This document shows, piece by piece, positions 4,349 through 6,070 of a stretch of DNA of 6,070 bases. The stretch's first letter is position 1. Every line of letters starts with the position of its first letter. The translations under genes and the position numbers were made by a program. The notes below the pieces were generated by a model. The model searched no databases, was not told where the DNA came from, and saw only the letters and a program-made list of their open reading frames with translations. The stretch comes from Desulfatitalea sp. (GTDB lineage Bacteria > Desulfobacterota > Desulfobacteria > Desulfobacterales > Desulfosarcinaceae), in assembly GCA_013041835.1 (NCBI GenBank), contig JABDRH010000118.1, forward strand, positions 1-6,070, written 5' to 3'.

Positions 4349-5710
4349 ATGCAGACAGTTAGGATTAAAAAAGGCTACCGGTTTCACATCGCCGGCTCAC
4401 CGTCGGATATTTTGACCCGGCTGCCGGCGCCGGACCGGGTGGCCATCCTGCCGGAAACCATTCCGCACATCAAACCCCGCCTGAAGGTTTCGGTAGGCGA
4501 CGCAGTTAAGATCGGATCGGTGCTGTTCACCGACAAGAACGACTCTCGCTTTCGATTTCTCTCACCGGGCGGCGGACGCATCGCCGACATTGAGTTCGGG
4601 CCCAGACGGGTGATCAAGGCCATCGTGGTGGATCGGCAAACCGATGATGAACCGGAGATCGAATTCCCGGTGGTCGACGAAAAGCAACTGAACCGCATCG
4701 CGCCTCGCCACCTGGCGGATCATATCGTGGACCGTGGCATGTGGTGGGTGTTTCGGGAACTGCCCTTTCGCAACTTGCCCAATCCCGACCTTATCCCACC
4801 TATGATTCTGGTGGGGCTGGATGCCCAGGAGCCGTTTCAGCCGTCTCCGGCGGTTTATCTCAAGGATGCCGAAACCGATTTCGCTTATGGGTTGAAAGTG
4901 CTCAACCGTCTGGCCGATCACCGTGTGGTGGTTCACACGGCCAAGTCGCTTCAAGCCCAGGTGGACACCGGTCGAAAGGTGCTGACCCATGTGATCAGCG
5001 GGTGCTATCCCAGCGATGACTCCGGTACGGTGCACTACCATATCAAGACCGGCAGGGATCAGAATCGCGCCTGGTTTATTACCGGCCAGGATCTGATCCT
5101 GCTTGCCCGCATGCTGCTTTTGGGCCGTTATCCGGTCGACCGGGTCATCTCGGTGGCCGGCAGCGCGGCGCCGGTGCGGCAACACTATCGGGCGCGCATG
5201 GGGGCCCCCTTGGCGCTGTTGGTTGATCCCGCTGAACTCAAGGGGGACGAACGGCTGGTGGTGGGCGGTCTGCTGCGCGGCTACGAGAGAGGCTCGGACG
5301 GCTATCTGGGCTTATATGAAACCGCTTTGAACATCGTGCCCCGTGGCGGGCCCGCGGAATTTCTTTCGCTGTTCAAACCCGGCTTTGCAAAGCCCAGCTA
5401 CTCACGCACCTTTGCCTCCAAATTCAATCGCGCCCCAATGGTTTTCGACTGCAAACGCCATGGTGACCAACGGGCCTGCATCGCCTGCATGCACTGCGCG
5501 GATGTCTGCCCGGTGGATATGCTGCCCCAGATGGTCTATAAAGCCGTGTTGGCCCGTGAGGTGGAGGAGTATCTTGAACTGGGTCTGCTGGACTGCGTGG
5601 AGTGCGGCCTGTGCACCTATGTGTGCCCTTCCAAAATCGAGCTGCGACAGACGTTCGTTGAAACCAAGGCGGCCTATGCCAAAGAGCAGACTCAAAACCG
5701 CACGGTATAA
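4349..5710 (+). CDS. nqrA: Na+-translocating NADH:quinone reductase subunit A with two [4Fe-4S] motifs
   Basis: A 453-residue NqrA/RnfC-family protein of the sodium-pumping NADH:quinone oxidoreductase, on the cytoplasmic face. The N-terminus MQTVRIKKGYRFHIAG matches the NqrA opening (IKKGLDLPIAG). The middle has the NqrA-type block YPSDDSGTVHYHI, where Vibrio has HPAGLPGTHIHFL, and RVISVAGSAA before the SLBB-like region. The C-terminus, unlike classical NqrA, holds two full ferredoxin motifs: C377-x2-C380-x2-C383-x3-C387-P and C416-x2-C419-x2-C422-x3-C426-P, as in RnfC, plus C368. No membrane segment is seen. The ATG at 4349 is chosen by family alignment; a GTG at 4316 is open but has no ribosome site. 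nqrB starts 33 bp after its TAA. RnfC is the alternative name, but the NqrA-specific middle and adjacent NqrB argue for an Fe-S-bearing NqrA. Confidence 0.87.
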   Translation: MQTVRIKKGYRFHIAGSPSDILTRLPAPDRVAILPETIPHIKPRLKVSVGDAVKIGSVLFTDKNDSRFRFLSPGGGRIADIEFGPRRVIKAIVVDRQTDDEPEIEFPVVDEKQLNRIAPRHLADHIVDRGMWWVFRELPFRNLPNPDLIPPMILVGLDAQEPFQPSPAVYLKDAETDFAYGLKVLNRLADHRVVVHTAKSLQAQVDTGRKVLTHVISGCYPSDDSGTVHYHIKTGRDQNRAWFITGQDLILLARMLLLGRYPVDRVISVAGSAAPVRQHYRARMGAPLALLVDPAELKGDERLVVGGLLRGYERGSDGYLGLYETALNIVPRGGPAEFLSLFKPGFAKPSYSRTFASKFNRAPMVFDCKRHGDQRACIACMHCADVCPVDMLPQMVYKAVLAREVEEYLELGLLDCVECGLCTYVCPSKIELRQTFVETKAAYAKEQTQNRTV

Positions 5711-5743
5711 CCCGACGCCTTTGAAGCAGCGGTAAAGACGACC

Positions 5744-6070
5744 ATGAATGTGATCCGCAAGTTTTTTGATGACCAGCGCAAACACTTCCAGGACGGTGGC
5801 CGCCTGGCGCCCTTGGAACCGTTTTACGAATCCATGGAACGGGTCTTGTTCGGCGCACCGGAACGAACCGACTTGCCTCCCCATCCCAGAGACGGCATCA
5901 GCGTCCAACGCTACATGATGCTGGTGATCGTCATGCTGCTGCCATGCTTGTTTTTCGGCATGTACAACGTAGGGTTGCAAGCCTATACGGCCGCCGGCGC
6001 GCCCCAGGATTTCTGGGCCATGCTGCTGTTCGGCGCCGGAAAGGTGATGCCCTGGTCATTATTTCCTACC
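5744..6070 (+). CDS. nqrB: Na+-translocating NADH:quinone reductase subunit B, 5' part
   Basis: The first 109 codons of NqrB; the gene runs off the window. The N-terminal soluble segment HFQDGGRLAPLEPFYESMERVLFG (14-37), then T42 and PHPRDGISVQRYMM (46-59), is the NqrB extension (HF..GG...PLYEA, HVRD..DLKR) that RnfD lacks. The first transmembrane helix covers about 58-79, ending FFGMYNVGLQ, an NqrB hallmark. A second hydrophobic stretch begins near 90. NqrB is a polytopic inner-membrane subunit that carries a covalent FMN and takes part in sodium translocation and quinone reduction; the FMN-binding threonine lies beyond the window. ATG at 5744 gives the expected family N-terminus. No strong Shine-Dalgarno site is visible, consistent with translational coupling or a weak site behind nqrA. 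The remaining nqrCDEF should follow downstream. Confidence 0.9.
   Translation, partial: MNVIRKFFDDQRKHFQDGGRLAPLEPFYESMERVLFGAPERTDLPPHPRDGISVQRYMMLVIVMLLPCLFFGMYNVGLQAYTAAGAPQDFWAMLLFGAGKVMPWSLFPT

Noticed and set aside
4562..5185. Minus-strand 207-codon frame opposite nqrA
   Set aside because: Antisense shadow in GC-rich coding DNA; the opposite strand has unmistakable NqrA motifs.
5402..5980. Minus-strand 192-codon frame spanning the nqrA-nqrB junction
   Set aside because: Antisense shadow of two well-supported genes.

Overview
The window looks like chromosomal DNA from a complete-oxidiser type sulfate reducer in the Desulfobacterota (Desulfobacteraceae/Desulfosarcinaceae-like). The assignment rests on gene content: a rubrerythrin very close to the Desulfovibrio vulgaris protein and of equal length, a two-iron desulfoferrodoxin whose metal ligands fall at the same residue numbers as in Desulfoarculus baarsii, a rubredoxin-like Rdl protein, a PerR, a homologue of the orphan D. 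vulgaris protein DVU0772, a citrate synthase and the start of an nqr operon. The taxonomy is inference; no marker gene is present.

Layout. Positions 1-1529 hold a minus-strand cluster read right to left: a small conserved hypothetical protein, rubrerythrin (rbr), desulfoferrodoxin/superoxide reductase (dfx) and rubredoxin-like rdl, whose stop codon is the first three bases of the window. A gene-poor, AT-richer stretch of about 560 bp (1524-2082) follows and contains a cluster of palindromes. The DVU0772-like gene (2083-2433, plus) runs tail to tail into perR (2430-2903, minus); their stop codons overlap. perR lies 52 bp downstream of, and co-directional with, citrate synthase (2956-4137, minus), with a strong GAAA-loop hairpin in the gap. 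A divergent 211-bp regulatory region (4138-4348) carries a Fur/PerR-box-like site. It separates citrate synthase from nqrA (4349-5710, plus) and the 5' part of nqrB (5744 to the window end).

How the genes work together. Superoxide reductase converts superoxide to hydrogen peroxide, rubrerythrin reduces the peroxide to water, and Rdl is a plausible electron carrier. PerR is the expected peroxide-sensing repressor, and in D. vulgaris (from memory of the literature) its regulon includes perR, rbr, rdl and DVU0772. Nearly all of that regulon is therefore gathered here in 3 kb. The right-hand side is energy metabolism: citrate synthase for carbon entry into the TCA cycle, and a sodium-pumping NADH:quinone oxidoreductase.

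The least ordinary observations are: an NqrA-type protein that keeps two complete [4Fe-4S] cysteine motifs of RnfC type, which classical NqrA lacks; two uncharacterised small proteins tied to the peroxide-stress genes; a pair of near-identical GNA-loop palindromic repeats upstream of two minus-strand transcription units; and the unusual regulatory structure around perR and the 1776-1843 palindromes. I found no CRISPR array, tRNA, rRNA, insertion sequence, phage gene or recognisable defence system.
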